The notes beneath the pieces are model-generated. The model was not told where the DNA came from and made no database searches. It was given only the letters and a program-made list of their open reading frames with translations. Made by a program: the position numbers and the translations under genes. Shown here in pieces: positions 13,641 through 20,162 of a stretch of DNA of 20,162 bases. The DNA is from an uncultured Solobacterium sp. (GTDB taxonomy: Bacteria > Bacillota_I > Bacilli_A > Erysipelotrichales > Erysipelotrichaceae), in contig CALHUY010000047.1 of NCBI GenBank assembly GCA_938039295.1, positions 1-20,162 of the forward strand. The letters run 5' to 3'. How positions within the stretch are numbered: position 1 is the stretch's first letter; the number at the start of each line of letters is the position of its first letter.

Positions 13641-15609
13641 GCGTAAGTTTGAACTTGTATCACCATTTAAGCCTACGGGAGACCAACCAAAGGCGATAGC
13701 GGAGCTTGTGGAAGGCTTGCATGCAGGTAAGAAGGAACAGGTTCTAGAAGGTGCTACTGGTACTGGTAAAACATTTACCATGGCGAATATCATCGCACAG
13801 ATGAATCGACCTACACTTGTGTTTTCACACAATAAAACATTGGCAGGACAGTTATATTCAGAGTTTAAAGAATTATTCCCACATAATCGTGTAGAGTTCT
13901 TCGTATCAAACTTTGACTACTATCAACCTGAGGCATATATGCCTAAGAGTGATATGTATATTGAAAAGACAGCTGCGATTAATGAAGAGTTGGATATGTT
14001 CCGTGAGTCTACTTTGAATTCTCTTCTTGAAAGAAGAGATACGATAGTAGTCGCATCTGTTGCATGTATTTATGCGGCTAGTGACCCTGTTGAGTATAAG
14101 AATATGTTCTTTACGATACGTGTAGGGGAAAGTATTGATCGTAATGATTTAATGCATCGTTTGATTGAACTACAGTACTCGCGTAATGACGTTGACCAAA
14201 CAAGAGGAACAATACGTGTGCGTGGAGATATTATTGATCTAACACCTTCCTATACAAATGAATTTAATATTCGTATTGAGATGTTTGGTGAAGAGATTGA
14301 ACGTATTACAGAGATTGATCCTTTGACAGGAAAGACCATGAATGCATACCAGTTCTATAACATCTTCCCAGCGAGTGGTTATGCTCGCTCAAAGGAGACA
14401 ATGTTAAGAGCGTGTGATGCGATTGAAGCAGAGCTTGAAGATCGACTTGAGTATTTCCGTCAAAAGGGAAAACCACTCGAAGCAGAGCGCTTAGAACAGC
14501 GTACACGTTTTGATTTAGAAGCCTTAAGAGAGAATGGATACTGCTCCGGTATTGAAAACTACTCGATGCATATCGATGGTAGAAAAGTGGGTCAACGTCC
14601 ATGGAATCTCTTTGATTACTTCCCTAAGGACTTCTTGTTGTTTGTGGATGAATCACACGTATCCTTACCGCAGGTAAGAGGTATGTATAACGGTGATCGT
14701 CAACGTAAAGAAGTATTGGTGGAATATGGTTTCCGCTTACCATCTGCGCTGGAAAATCGTCCAATGAAATTTGATGAATTCCAGTCGATGATGAATCAGG
14801 TTATATACTGCTCCGCAACACCTGGCGACTTTGAATTAGAAGCAGTGAATCACCATGTGACGGAACAGATTATTCGTCCTACGGGATTACTCGATCCAAA
14901 GATTACGGTCAAACCAACCAAGGGGCAGATTGATGATATCTGTGAGGCGTTAGATGCTAGACTCAAACGCAATGAGCGTGTGTTAATTACAACATTAACT
15001 GTACGCATGGCAGAAGATTTAACAGCATATCTCAAAGAACGTGGTTATAAGATTGCACATTTACACCATGAGACAAAGACATTAGAGCGTACGGAAGTTA
15101 TTCGTGACTTACGTTTAGGAAAGGTTGATGCGATTGTTGGTATTAACTTGTTGCGTGAAGGTTTGGATATTCCAGAAGTATCTCTAGTGTGCATCTTAGA
15201 TGCGGACAAGGAAGGTTTCTTGCGTAGTCATCGTTCCTTAATACAGACGATAGGACGTGCAGCACGTAATGCAAATGGTGAAGTATATATGTACGCAGAT
15301 GTCATGACAGATTCCATGCGTTATGCAATCAATGAAACAGAACGTCGTCGTAAGATTCAAGAGGCGTATAATGCAGAACATGGTATCATCCCTACAACCG
15401 TTAAGAAGAATGTTGAAGAAGCGATTCGTGGTAAAGAGACGAAAGAAATGGCTGCGAAATATATGCAGAAGAAAGCGAAACTTTCTCAGAAGGATAAAGC
15501 GAAACTTATCGCTGATATGGAAGTTGAGATGCGTGAGGCAGCCGCAAGTCTAAACTTTGAAAGAGCAGCTGAACTTCGTGATATTCTATTTGAATTAAAA
15601 TCAGAGTAA
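13633..15609 (+). CDS. uvrB: Excinuclease ABC subunit B
   Basis: A 658-residue protein of normal UvrB length. It works with UvrA and UvrC in nucleotide excision repair, verifying damage with its helicase motor and beta-hairpin. The features seen are Walker A GATGTGKT (residues 40-47), the hairpin region FDYYQPEAYMPKSDMYIEK, motif DESH (339-342), the helicase motifs VGINLLREGLDIPE and QTIGRAARN, and a C-terminal UVR domain (about 622-657) that binds UvrC. The start overlaps ctpA by 8 bases, with AGGAAG just upstream. uvrA is not in the window, unlike the common uvrB-uvrA order. Confidence 0.98.
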   Translation: MDERKFELVSPFKPTGDQPKAIAELVEGLHAGKKEQVLEGATGTGKTFTMANIIAQMNRPTLVFSHNKTLAGQLYSEFKELFPHNRVEFFVSNFDYYQPEAYMPKSDMYIEKTAAINEELDMFRESTLNSLLERRDTIVVASVACIYAASDPVEYKNMFFTIRVGESIDRNDLMHRLIELQYSRNDVDQTRGTIRVRGDIIDLTPSYTNEFNIRIEMFGEEIERITEIDPLTGKTMNAYQFYNIFPASGYARSKETMLRACDAIEAELEDRLEYFRQKGKPLEAERLEQRTRFDLEALRENGYCSGIENYSMHIDGRKVGQRPWNLFDYFPKDFLLFVDESHVSLPQVRGMYNGDRQRKEVLVEYGFRLPSALENRPMKFDEFQSMMNQVIYCSATPGDFELEAVNHHVTEQIIRPTGLLDPKITVKPTKGQIDDICEALDARLKRNERVLITTLTVRMAEDLTAYLKERGYKIAHLHHETKTLERTEVIRDLRLGKVDAIVGINLLREGLDIPEVSLVCILDADKEGFLRSHRSLIQTIGRAARNANGEVYMYADVMTDSMRYAINETERRRKIQEAYNAEHGIIPTTVKKNVEEAIRGKETKEMAAKYMQKKAKLSQKDKAKLIADMEVEMREAAASLNFERAAELRDILFELKSE

Positions 15610-15612
15610 ATT

Positions 15613-16137
15613 ATGAAAACAGATACTATGCAAGATGAACCAAAACTGATTTTGACATATCCACATAAGACGATACTAAATTGGATAGCCTTTGTGACGA
15701 TTATATCGTTCTCTTTGATTGTGACGTGGATATTAAAAAATTTGATTCATGAAGGAACGGATGAATCAGGCAGGATGATTATTGTTATTGCGCTTGTTTG
15801 TATCCCACTACTTCTTTGTTTATTGGTTTGTTATTTTTATTTGAATGCAGTGAAATTAGAAGTTGATAAAAACAACTCTTTAAAATACTATACTTATGGA
15901 AGTAGGGGACATAGTGTATTGCATTTTCGATTTGAACTGGAAGATATTCAAGAAATAAAAGGAAGTAAGCTTCCACTTGGTTGTTCGAAGGTAACGATGA
16001 GAATTAAGAATCCTATCTTTTGTGGATTGTTTGAGAAGAAGACAGCTAAGCAAATGAATGTCAGCGTCATTGCTGAAAGAGAGAAAGTAGATTTTTTCAT
16101 CCGAGAGATTTTGAATAGACATTCAGATATACTCTAG
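15613..16137 (+). CDS. Small two-helix membrane protein of unknown function
   Basis: A 174-residue protein I do not recognise. It has two membrane segments (about residues 21-43 and 54-78), an external loop of about 10 residues, and a C-terminal cytoplasmic part of about 95 residues with beta strands (KLEVDKNNSLKYYTYGSRG and a FRFELEDIQEIKG stretch), perhaps a PH-like domain; this is a guess. Its ATG is 3 bases after the uvrB stop with no clear ribosome site, suggesting re-initiation after uvrB. It is A+T-rich like local intergenic DNA and ends at the terminator at 16159. No motif links it to repair. Confidence 0.7.
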   Translation: MKTDTMQDEPKLILTYPHKTILNWIAFVTIISFSLIVTWILKNLIHEGTDESGRMIIVIALVCIPLLLCLLVCYFYLNAVKLEVDKNNSLKYYTYGSRGHSVLHFRFELEDIQEIKGSKLPLGCSKVTMRIKNPIFCGLFEKKTAKQMNVSVIAEREKVDFFIREILNRHSDIL

Positions 16138-16158
16138 GTTTTAAATGTTATGAAAATT

Positions 16159-16199
16159 ACTATAAAAATGTTCCTGCATGGGGAGCATTTTTTTATAGT
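16159..16199 (+). terminator. Terminator of the ctpA-uvrB transcript
   Basis: ACTATAAAAATGTTCC at 16159-16174 pairs with the segment GGAGCATTTTTTTATAGT ending at 16199, with a T-run bulge and one G-T wobble. The core is AAAATGTTCC with GGAGCATTTT. The -10 of the next gene begins 6 bases later. Confidence 0.85.
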
Positions 16200-16204
16200 T
16201 CGAG

Positions 16205-16210
16205 TATAAT
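16205..16210 (+). promoter_or_regulatory. Candidate -10 of the aminotransferase operon
   Basis: TATAAT at 16205-16210, 25 bases before the ATG. The -35 would fall inside the preceding terminator hairpin and does not match the consensus. Confidence 0.45.
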
Positions 16211-16235
16211 AGAGTAGACGTACGAGGTACAGACT

Positions 16236-17411
16236 ATGGATTATACAAAGTTATTAGCACAAAGAGCAGTAGATATGAAACCGTCAGGAATTCGTAAGTT
16301 CTTCGATTTGGTTGCGGAAATACCAGATTGCATTTCACTTAGTGTTGGTGAGCCTGATTTTAAGACACCATGGGATATTCGTGATGCGGCAATCCATACA
16401 ATTGAACAAGGTAAGACACAATATACAACCAATGCAGGCTTAAAAGAGTTACGTCTTGCGATTCGTGAATATCTACTTCGTAAATATAATCTGGATTACG
16501 ACATTGACCAGATGATCGCGACTGTAGGTGCAAGTGAAGGTATTGACCTCGTATTCCGTACAATCGTGGAAGAGGGTGACGAAGTTATCTTGCCAGATCC
16601 AGGATACGTTACATATCAACCAACAGCTGCTTTTGCAGGAGCGAATATCAAGTATGTAAAAGCGAAAGTTGAGAATGATTTTAGAATCCAAGCCGCGGAT
16701 ATCAAGGCTGTAATTACAGATAAGACAAAGGCAATTTTATTATCTTATCCAAATAACCCAACAGGTGCGACACTATCTCGTAAAGAGATGGAAGAAATCG
16801 CAGAAGTATTGAAGGATACAAATATTCTTGTCATCTCCGATGAAATTTATTCAGAACTGATTTATGGAGATGGAGAGTTTACTTCCTTTGCGTCAATTCC
16901 GGGAATGAAGGAAAGAACAATCATACTGAATGGTTTCTCTAAGACCTTCTCTATGACAGGTTGGCGTTTGGGATATGTTCTTGGACCAAAGGAAATTATC
17001 AAGGTGATGTTAAAGGTGCATCAGAATTGTGTCATGGCTGCTCCTACCGTGAGCCAATATGCGGCAATTACAGCACTTCGTGATTGTGATAGGGATGTAG
17101 AGGAGATGCGTAAACAATATGATATGCGTCGACAGTATTGCGTGCGTAAACTTAATGAAATGGGCTTGAAGACATTTGAACCAAAGGGAGCCTTCTATGT
17201 ATTCCCGGAAATCTCCAGTCTAGGCATGAGTAGTGATGAGTTCTGTGAGAAGTTATTGAATGAACAACATGTTGCAATTATTCCTGGAACTGCATTTGGT
17301 GAAAGTGGACAAGGTTTTGCGAGAATTAGTTATGCGTACAGCATTGAACACTTGCAAGAAGCGATGAGACGCATTGCACAGTTTATAAAGGATCACAAAG
17401 GAGAGAAATAA
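16236..17411 (+). CDS. alaT: PLP-dependent aminotransferase, probably alanine transaminase
   Basis: A 391-residue fold-type I aminotransferase (class I/II). The PLP contacts are in place: Asn174 in YPNNPTG, Asp202 and Tyr205 in SDEIYSE, the Schiff-base Lys236 in GFSKTFSMTGWRLG, and Arg363 in ARISYA for the substrate carboxylate. GAGGT lies before the ATG. It is followed after 1 base by an Lrp-family gene, matching the AlaT/AlaR pair of B. subtilis, where AlaT makes alanine from pyruvate and AlaR activates it. In B. subtilis the regulator comes first; here the enzyme does. PatA-type aromatic or aspartate aminotransferases are alternatives, so the symbol is tentative. Confidence 0.8.
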   Translation: MDYTKLLAQRAVDMKPSGIRKFFDLVAEIPDCISLSVGEPDFKTPWDIRDAAIHTIEQGKTQYTTNAGLKELRLAIREYLLRKYNLDYDIDQMIATVGASEGIDLVFRTIVEEGDEVILPDPGYVTYQPTAAFAGANIKYVKAKVENDFRIQAADIKAVITDKTKAILLSYPNNPTGATLSRKEMEEIAEVLKDTNILVISDEIYSELIYGDGEFTSFASIPGMKERTIILNGFSKTFSMTGWRLGYVLGPKEIIKVMLKVHQNCVMAAPTVSQYAAITALRDCDRDVEEMRKQYDMRRQYCVRKLNEMGLKTFEPKGAFYVFPEISSLGMSSDEFCEKLLNEQHVAIIPGTAFGESGQGFARISYAYSIEHLQEAMRRIAQFIKDHKGEK

Positions 17412-17412
17412 G

Positions 17413-17904
17413 ATGGATAATCTAAAGTTAATTGACTTACTTGTACAAAATCCACGTGCAAGTATTACAGACCTAGCAGATATTTTAGGTGAAACAGAAG
17501 AAACTGTTGATCGTGCTAAAAAAGAATTAGAAGAACAGAAAATTATCTGTGGTTACCACACAATGGTAAATTGGGATAAGACGAATATCGGTCACGTTGA
17601 TGCGATTATCGGTGTAAGTGCAAAGCCAGAACGTGGTAGTGGTTATGATAAGATTGCGGAAAGAATTGCACACTTCCCTGAAGTAAGTAGTCTATTCCTA
17701 ATGAGTGGTAACTCTGAATTCTTAGTAAATGTAAATGGGAAGACAATGCGTGAGGTCGCTGACTTCGTTGGTGAAAAGTTAGCACCAATCGAAGGTGTTG
17801 CGGCAACAGTTACAATGTTTGTACTAAAGAAGTATAAGGTAAATGGTGTAACGATGGATCTGCGTAGCGAAGCAGGCGATGAAAGGATGCCAGTATCCGC
17901 ATAA
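17413..17904 (+). CDS. alaR: Lrp/AsnC-family regulator, AlaR-like
   Basis: A 163-residue protein. Residues 1-50 form the Lrp-type helix-turn-helix (LKLIDLLVQNPRASITDLAD, then ILGETEETVDRAKKELEEQ), followed by YHTMVNWDK and a RAM ligand domain (about 65-140) with RIAHFPEVSSLFLMSGNSEF. The RAM domain forms dimers and octamers and binds amino acids. The strong likeness to YugG/AlaR of B. subtilis, and its place 1 base after the aminotransferase, suggest that it senses alanine or a related amino acid to control that enzyme. AAAGGAG at 17397-17403 supports the start. A terminator follows. Confidence 0.85.
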   Translation: MDNLKLIDLLVQNPRASITDLADILGETEETVDRAKKELEEQKIICGYHTMVNWDKTNIGHVDAIIGVSAKPERGSGYDKIAERIAHFPEVSSLFLMSGNSEFLVNVNGKTMREVADFVGEKLAPIEGVAATVTMFVLKKYKVNGVTMDLRSEAGDERMPVSA

Positions 17905-17913
17905 ATAGCGAAT

Positions 17914-17951
17914 AAAATCACTTTAGATTGTAATGACAGAAGTGATTTTTT
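17914..17951 (+). terminator. Terminator of the aminotransferase-regulator operon
   Basis: AAAATCACTT at 17914-17923 pairs with AAGTGATTTT at 17940-17949, with a 16-base loop and a run of six T residues. Confidence 0.8.
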
Positions 17952-17952
17952 C

Positions 17953-17981
17953 TTTACTTTTGGTAGGGGAACTGATAATAT
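17953..17981 (+). promoter_or_regulatory. Probable promoter of the rpsF operon
   Basis: TTTACT at 17953-17958 and TAATAT at 17976-17981 have a 17-base spacer. A shifted alternative -10, GATAAT at 17974-17979, overlaps. The predicted start is near 17988, at the base of the leader hairpin. Confidence 0.5.
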
Positions 17982-17985
17982 ATTG

Positions 17986-18048
17986 TGGCGAGTGGGTTAC
18001 TCCCGCTCCTTGCCAGAAATGGCCGTTAGACCAGAAGGAGGTGTACGG
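17986..18048 (+). promoter_or_regulatory. Structured rpsF leader, candidate S6:S18 autoregulatory RNA
   Basis: Two stems can be drawn. The first is TGGC-GAGTGGG (17986-17996) with CCCGCTC and GCCA (18002-18015), loop TTACT and a CTT bulge. The second is CCGT (18023-18026) with ACGG (18045-18048), plus ACC (18030-18032) with GGT (18040-18042). The second encloses the AGAAGGAG ribosome site of rpsF. The S6:S18 complex is known to repress its own operon through a leader RNA with a CCG motif, and this leader has CCG at 18023-18025. The assignment to that class is from memory of the motif, not a covariance search. Confidence 0.65.
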
Positions 18049-18049
18049 A

Positions 18050-18355
18050 ATGAAGAAGTATGAAGTCATGTACATCATCAACGAATCTGTTGAAACAGAA
18101 AAGAGAGCTGAATTAATCGAAACTCTCAGCAAGATCATCACTGACAATGGTGGTAAGATTGCAAAGACAGACGAATGGGGAATGCGCGATTTTGCTTACC
18201 CAATTGATGACATGAAGAAGGGTTACTATGTAGTAACAGCATTTGAAGCAGAAAATGACTGCTTAAAGGAATTTGATCGTTTGATGGGAATCAACGCAAA
18301 TGTTGTTCGTTTCATGATTACCCGTGACGAAGCTCCGGCTAAGGGAGCTAAGTAA
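18050..18355 (+). CDS. rpsF: Ribosomal protein bS6
   Basis: A 101-residue protein, the usual S6 length, starting MKKYEVMYIINESVETEK and containing GWGMRDFAYPI-like sequence (WGMRDFAYPIDDMKKGYY) and the RFMITRDE strand. S6 pairs with S18 on the central domain of the 30S subunit. The longer in-frame start at 17933 is rejected because it runs through the promoter and leader, while AGAAGGAGG sits just before 18050. The TAA overlaps the ssb ATG by one base. Confidence 0.97.
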   Translation: MKKYEVMYIINESVETEKRAELIETLSKIITDNGGKIAKTDEWGMRDFAYPIDDMKKGYYVVTAFEAENDCLKEFDRLMGINANVVRFMITRDEAPAKGAK

Positions 18356-18837
18356 TGATTAACCGCGTTGTTTTGGTTGGTAGACTGACACGTGATGTTG
18401 AAGTTCGTAAGACAGCTAGTGGCTTATCCGTTGCGACATTTACTGTTGCATGTGATCGTCGTGTGGCTCGTGGACAGGATGGAAACAATCAACAGTCTGC
18501 AGACTTCATCAGTTGTGTTGCTTGGCGACAAGCTGCCGATTTCTTAGGCTCATATGCACATAAGGGTGCATTAGTGGGTGTTGAAGGAAGAATCCAAACA
18601 CGTAACTATGATCGTGATGGACAAAAGGTTTATATTACAGAAGTCGTTTGCGATACTGTAAACTTACTTGAATCTAAGAGTCAATCACAAAGTAGAGCAC
18701 AGAACAGTGGTTATCAAGACAACAGTTATCAACAGCCGTATTCACAACCAAAGCCATCTGTAAATGATGATTTTGTGAGTGATGACTTCGGCGCAGGAAT
18801 CGGAATGGATATTTCCAGCGATGACCTGCCATTCTAA
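18355..18837 (+). CDS. ssb: Single-stranded DNA-binding protein
   Basis: A 160-residue protein. The OB fold covers residues 1-105 (MINRVVLVGRLTRDVEVRKT, then SADFISCVAWRQAADFLG and GALVGVEGRIQTRNYDRDG). A Gln/Ser-rich flexible linker follows, then the acidic tip ending DISSDDLPF, which recruits repair and replication partners. AAGGGAG at 18341-18347 lies inside rpsF, giving coupled translation. The rpsF-ssb-rpsR order is standard in Bacillota. Confidence 0.97.
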   Translation: MINRVVLVGRLTRDVEVRKTASGLSVATFTVACDRRVARGQDGNNQQSADFISCVAWRQAADFLGSYAHKGALVGVEGRIQTRNYDRDGQKVYITEVVCDTVNLLESKSQSQSRAQNSGYQDNSYQQPYSQPKPSVNDDFVSDDFGAGIGMDISSDDLPF

Positions 18838-18854
18838 ATAAAGGAGAACAGACA

Positions 18855-19085
18855 ATGGCATTCAGAAAACAAAGAATGGGCCGCAGAAAGGTCTGCTACT
18901 TTACAAAAAACAACATCACTTATATCGATTATAAGGATGTAGAGCTCTTGAAGAAATTCGTTAGCGCAAATGGAAAGATTACTCCACGTCGCGTTACAGG
19001 AACTCGTGCGAAGTACCAGAGAATGTTAGCAATCGCTATCAAGCGTGCTCGTCAAATGGCTTTATTACCATACGTAGAAGACTAA
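18855..19085 (+). CDS. rpsR: Ribosomal protein bS18
   Basis: A 76-residue basic protein with the S18 core ITYIDYKDVELLKKFVSANG, KITPRRVTGTRAKYQRMLA and IKRARQMALLPY. It binds next to S6 in the 30S subunit, and the two form the repressor complex of this operon in other bacteria. AAAGGAG at 18840-18846 supports the start. Only one cysteine is seen near the N-terminus, so no zinc ribbon is likely. Confidence 0.97.
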   Translation: MAFRKQRMGRRKVCYFTKNNITYIDYKDVELLKKFVSANGKITPRRVTGTRAKYQRMLAIAIKRARQMALLPYVED

Positions 19086-19091
19086 TGACAC

Positions 19092-19119
19092 AAACGACTA
19101 TCTAAGATAGTCGTTTTTT
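19092..19119 (+). terminator. Terminator of rpsF-ssb-rpsR
   Basis: AAACGACTATC at 19092-19102 and GATAGTCGTTT at 19106-19116 form a perfect stem around a TAA loop, followed by further T residues to 19119. Confidence 0.92.
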
Positions 19120-19130
19120 ATGTGCGTAGA

Positions 19131-19158
19131 AAAAAAGAAGCGTTTTACGCTTCTTTTT
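19131..19158. terminator. Hairpin terminator of lrgAB (works in both directions)
   Basis: AAAAAGAAGCG at 19132-19142 pairs with CGCTTCTTTTT at 19148-19158 around a 5-base loop. It lies 2 bases after the lrgB stop on the minus strand and forms a tandem barrier with the rpsR terminator. Confidence 0.85.
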
Positions 19159-19160
19159 GT

Positions 19161-19853
19161 TTAGATAATACCAGCGAAGATCGTTGCTAGGGCAACTGTA
19201 ATAATACCAGAAGTACAGATTGCAAGACCTGCCATCGCACCTTGTAGGTCACCGAGTTCGATTGCCTTGGATGTGCCGATTGCGTGTGCACTAGCACCAA
19301 GTGCTAAGCCCTGGGCAATTGGGTCGGTGATATGGAAAATCTTAAAGACGATATCTGCGATGATTGCACCAAAGATACCTGTTACGATAATTGCCGCAAC
19401 AGTAACTGGTACAATACCACCTAACTCTTCCGCAACACCCATACCGATGGCTGTTGTGATGGACTTTGGTATGAAGGTAACGTATTGTGCATGGTTGAAA
19501 CGGAATACAAATGATAGAACAAGTACTGTTACAACGCTACTGACACAACCGCAAGCGATGGAAATGACTATCATCTTCCAATTCGCTTTGAGCTTATCGA
19601 TTTCTTTATAGAGTGGTACTGCCAAAGCGACTGTTGCAGGGGTTAATAACCAACTAAGATACTTTGCGGAGAAAAAGTAGGAATCATAATCAATACGGAA
19701 GATAGATACAAAACCAATTGTAAAGATAATCGCAATTAATAAGGGATTAAAGATCGGTAGTTTAAACTTCTCACGACAGAGGATACCAATAAAGAAACCG
19801 ATTAGGGATATCACCACGCCCATTGTGGCACTTGTTAACATGACATTATTCAT
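19161..19853 (-). CDS. lrgB: LrgB-family membrane protein
   Basis: A 230-residue protein with about seven membrane helices, the usual LrgB/CidB length. Family-typical stretches include FIPKSITTAIGMGVAEELGG, the following VTVAAIIVTGIFGAI, and GLALGASAHAIGTSKAIELG. LrgAB-type pairs were first linked to murein hydrolase control and autolysis in Staphylococcus; in B. subtilis and Streptococcus mutans related pairs import pyruvate. AAGGAG lies 10 bases before the ATG. The start overlaps the lrgA stop by 8 bases. Confidence 0.93.
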   Translation of the reverse strand: MNNVMLTSATMGVVISLIGFFIGILCREKFKLPIFNPLLIAIIFTIGFVSIFRIDYDSYFFSAKYLSWLLTPATVALAVPLYKEIDKLKANWKMIVISIACGCVSSVVTVLVLSFVFRFNHAQYVTFIPKSITTAIGMGVAEELGGIVPVTVAAIIVTGIFGAIIADIVFKIFHITDPIAQGLALGASAHAIGTSKAIELGDLQGAMAGLAICTSGIITVALATIFAGII

Positions 19854-20162
19854 TGTTTGATTTCTCCTTACCTAATAACATAGATACTTTACCAGTAACT
19901 ACCATAACAATAACTGTAGAAACCATCATGATTATGATGGATTGTATTAAGATTGGTCGCAGAGATGGAATTGACTCAATTAAACCTACAGCTGCAGGAA
20001 TAAACATGACTGGCATGATTTCGATTAAGAAATCTGCTGTATCGTGTACTTCATCAACTTTAAAGATTCTTAGATTAAGTGCGATAAATAAAAGTACAAG
20101 GCCATAGATTGAAGCAGGGATTGGCAGTGGTATAAAAGTATGTAATACTTCACCAATACAGG
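19846..20162 (-). CDS. lrgA: LrgA/CidA-family holin-like protein, 5' end outside the window
   Basis: The minus strand is open from the window edge to a TAA at 19848-19846, giving 105 C-terminal residues. They include the family signature PLPIPASIYGLVLLFIAL, then LIEIMPVMFIPAAVGLIES and a last helix SIIIMMVSTVIVMVVTGKV. It should form a small membrane protein that works with LrgB. The start, promoter and any LytSR-type regulator lie outside the window. Confidence 0.92.
   Translation of the reverse strand, partial: CIGEVLHTFIPLPIPASIYGLVLLFIALNLRIFKVDEVHDTADFLIEIMPVMFIPAAVGLIESIPSLRPILIQSIIIMMVSTVIVMVVTGKVSMLLGKEKSNNE

Noticed and set aside
17933..18049. N-terminal extension of ribosomal protein S6 by 39 residues
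   Set aside because: It passes through the promoter and leader hairpin; S6 proteins start at the ATG at 18050, which has a strong ribosome site.

Overview
The window is a gene-dense stretch of a low-GC Gram-positive chromosome. It shows strong Shine-Dalgarno sites, ftsEX followed by a secreted M23 hydrolase, ctpA and uvrB, the order rpsF-ssb-rpsR, and an lrgAB pair. The protein sequences look most like Erysipelotrichia (Bacillota), but that placement rests on memory of related proteins, not on a search. I see no prophage, insertion sequence, CRISPR array or rRNA. Almost all of the window is coding, and no gap between genes exceeds about 175 bases.

Layout from left to right. (1) 2-1226: the end of a fructose-type PTS IIB gene and a complete IIC gene, closed by a terminator. 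(2) 1359-3632: a small XRE-type regulator with a cysteine cluster, then a large unrecognised membrane protein with three membrane helices and a big external domain. (3) 3672-5768, minus strand: an ATP-grasp ligase overlapping an esterase-family hydrolase, with a tRNA-Leu(UAG) downstream. (4) 5877-8119: yqeY, tcdA (minus), ybaK and a vanZ-like gene (minus), alternating in direction and separated by compact hairpins. Three of these four relate to tRNA modification, tRNA quality control or amidotransferase-like domains. (5) 8163-9017: a YitT-family membrane protein whose promoter lies so close to its ATG that the mRNA may be leaderless. (6) 9070-16137: ftsE-ftsX-M23 hydrolase (cell-wall cleavage during division), an internal terminator, ctpA, uvrB and a small membrane protein. 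(7) 16236-17904: an alanine-type aminotransferase with its Lrp-family regulator, like AlaT/AlaR of Bacillus subtilis. (8) 17953-19085: the rpsF-ssb-rpsR operon behind a structured leader that can pair over the S6 ribosome-binding site. (9) 19161-20162, minus strand: lrgB and a partial lrgA.

Most of the window is housekeeping. The best candidates for something undescribed are the translationally coupled ATP-grasp/esterase pair, the 565-residue membrane protein, the near-leaderless yitT mRNA, the mirror-image promoter/leader units of tcdA and ybaK, and the terminator that splits the division operon ahead of ctpA-uvrB. All promoters and RNA structures here were read by eye.
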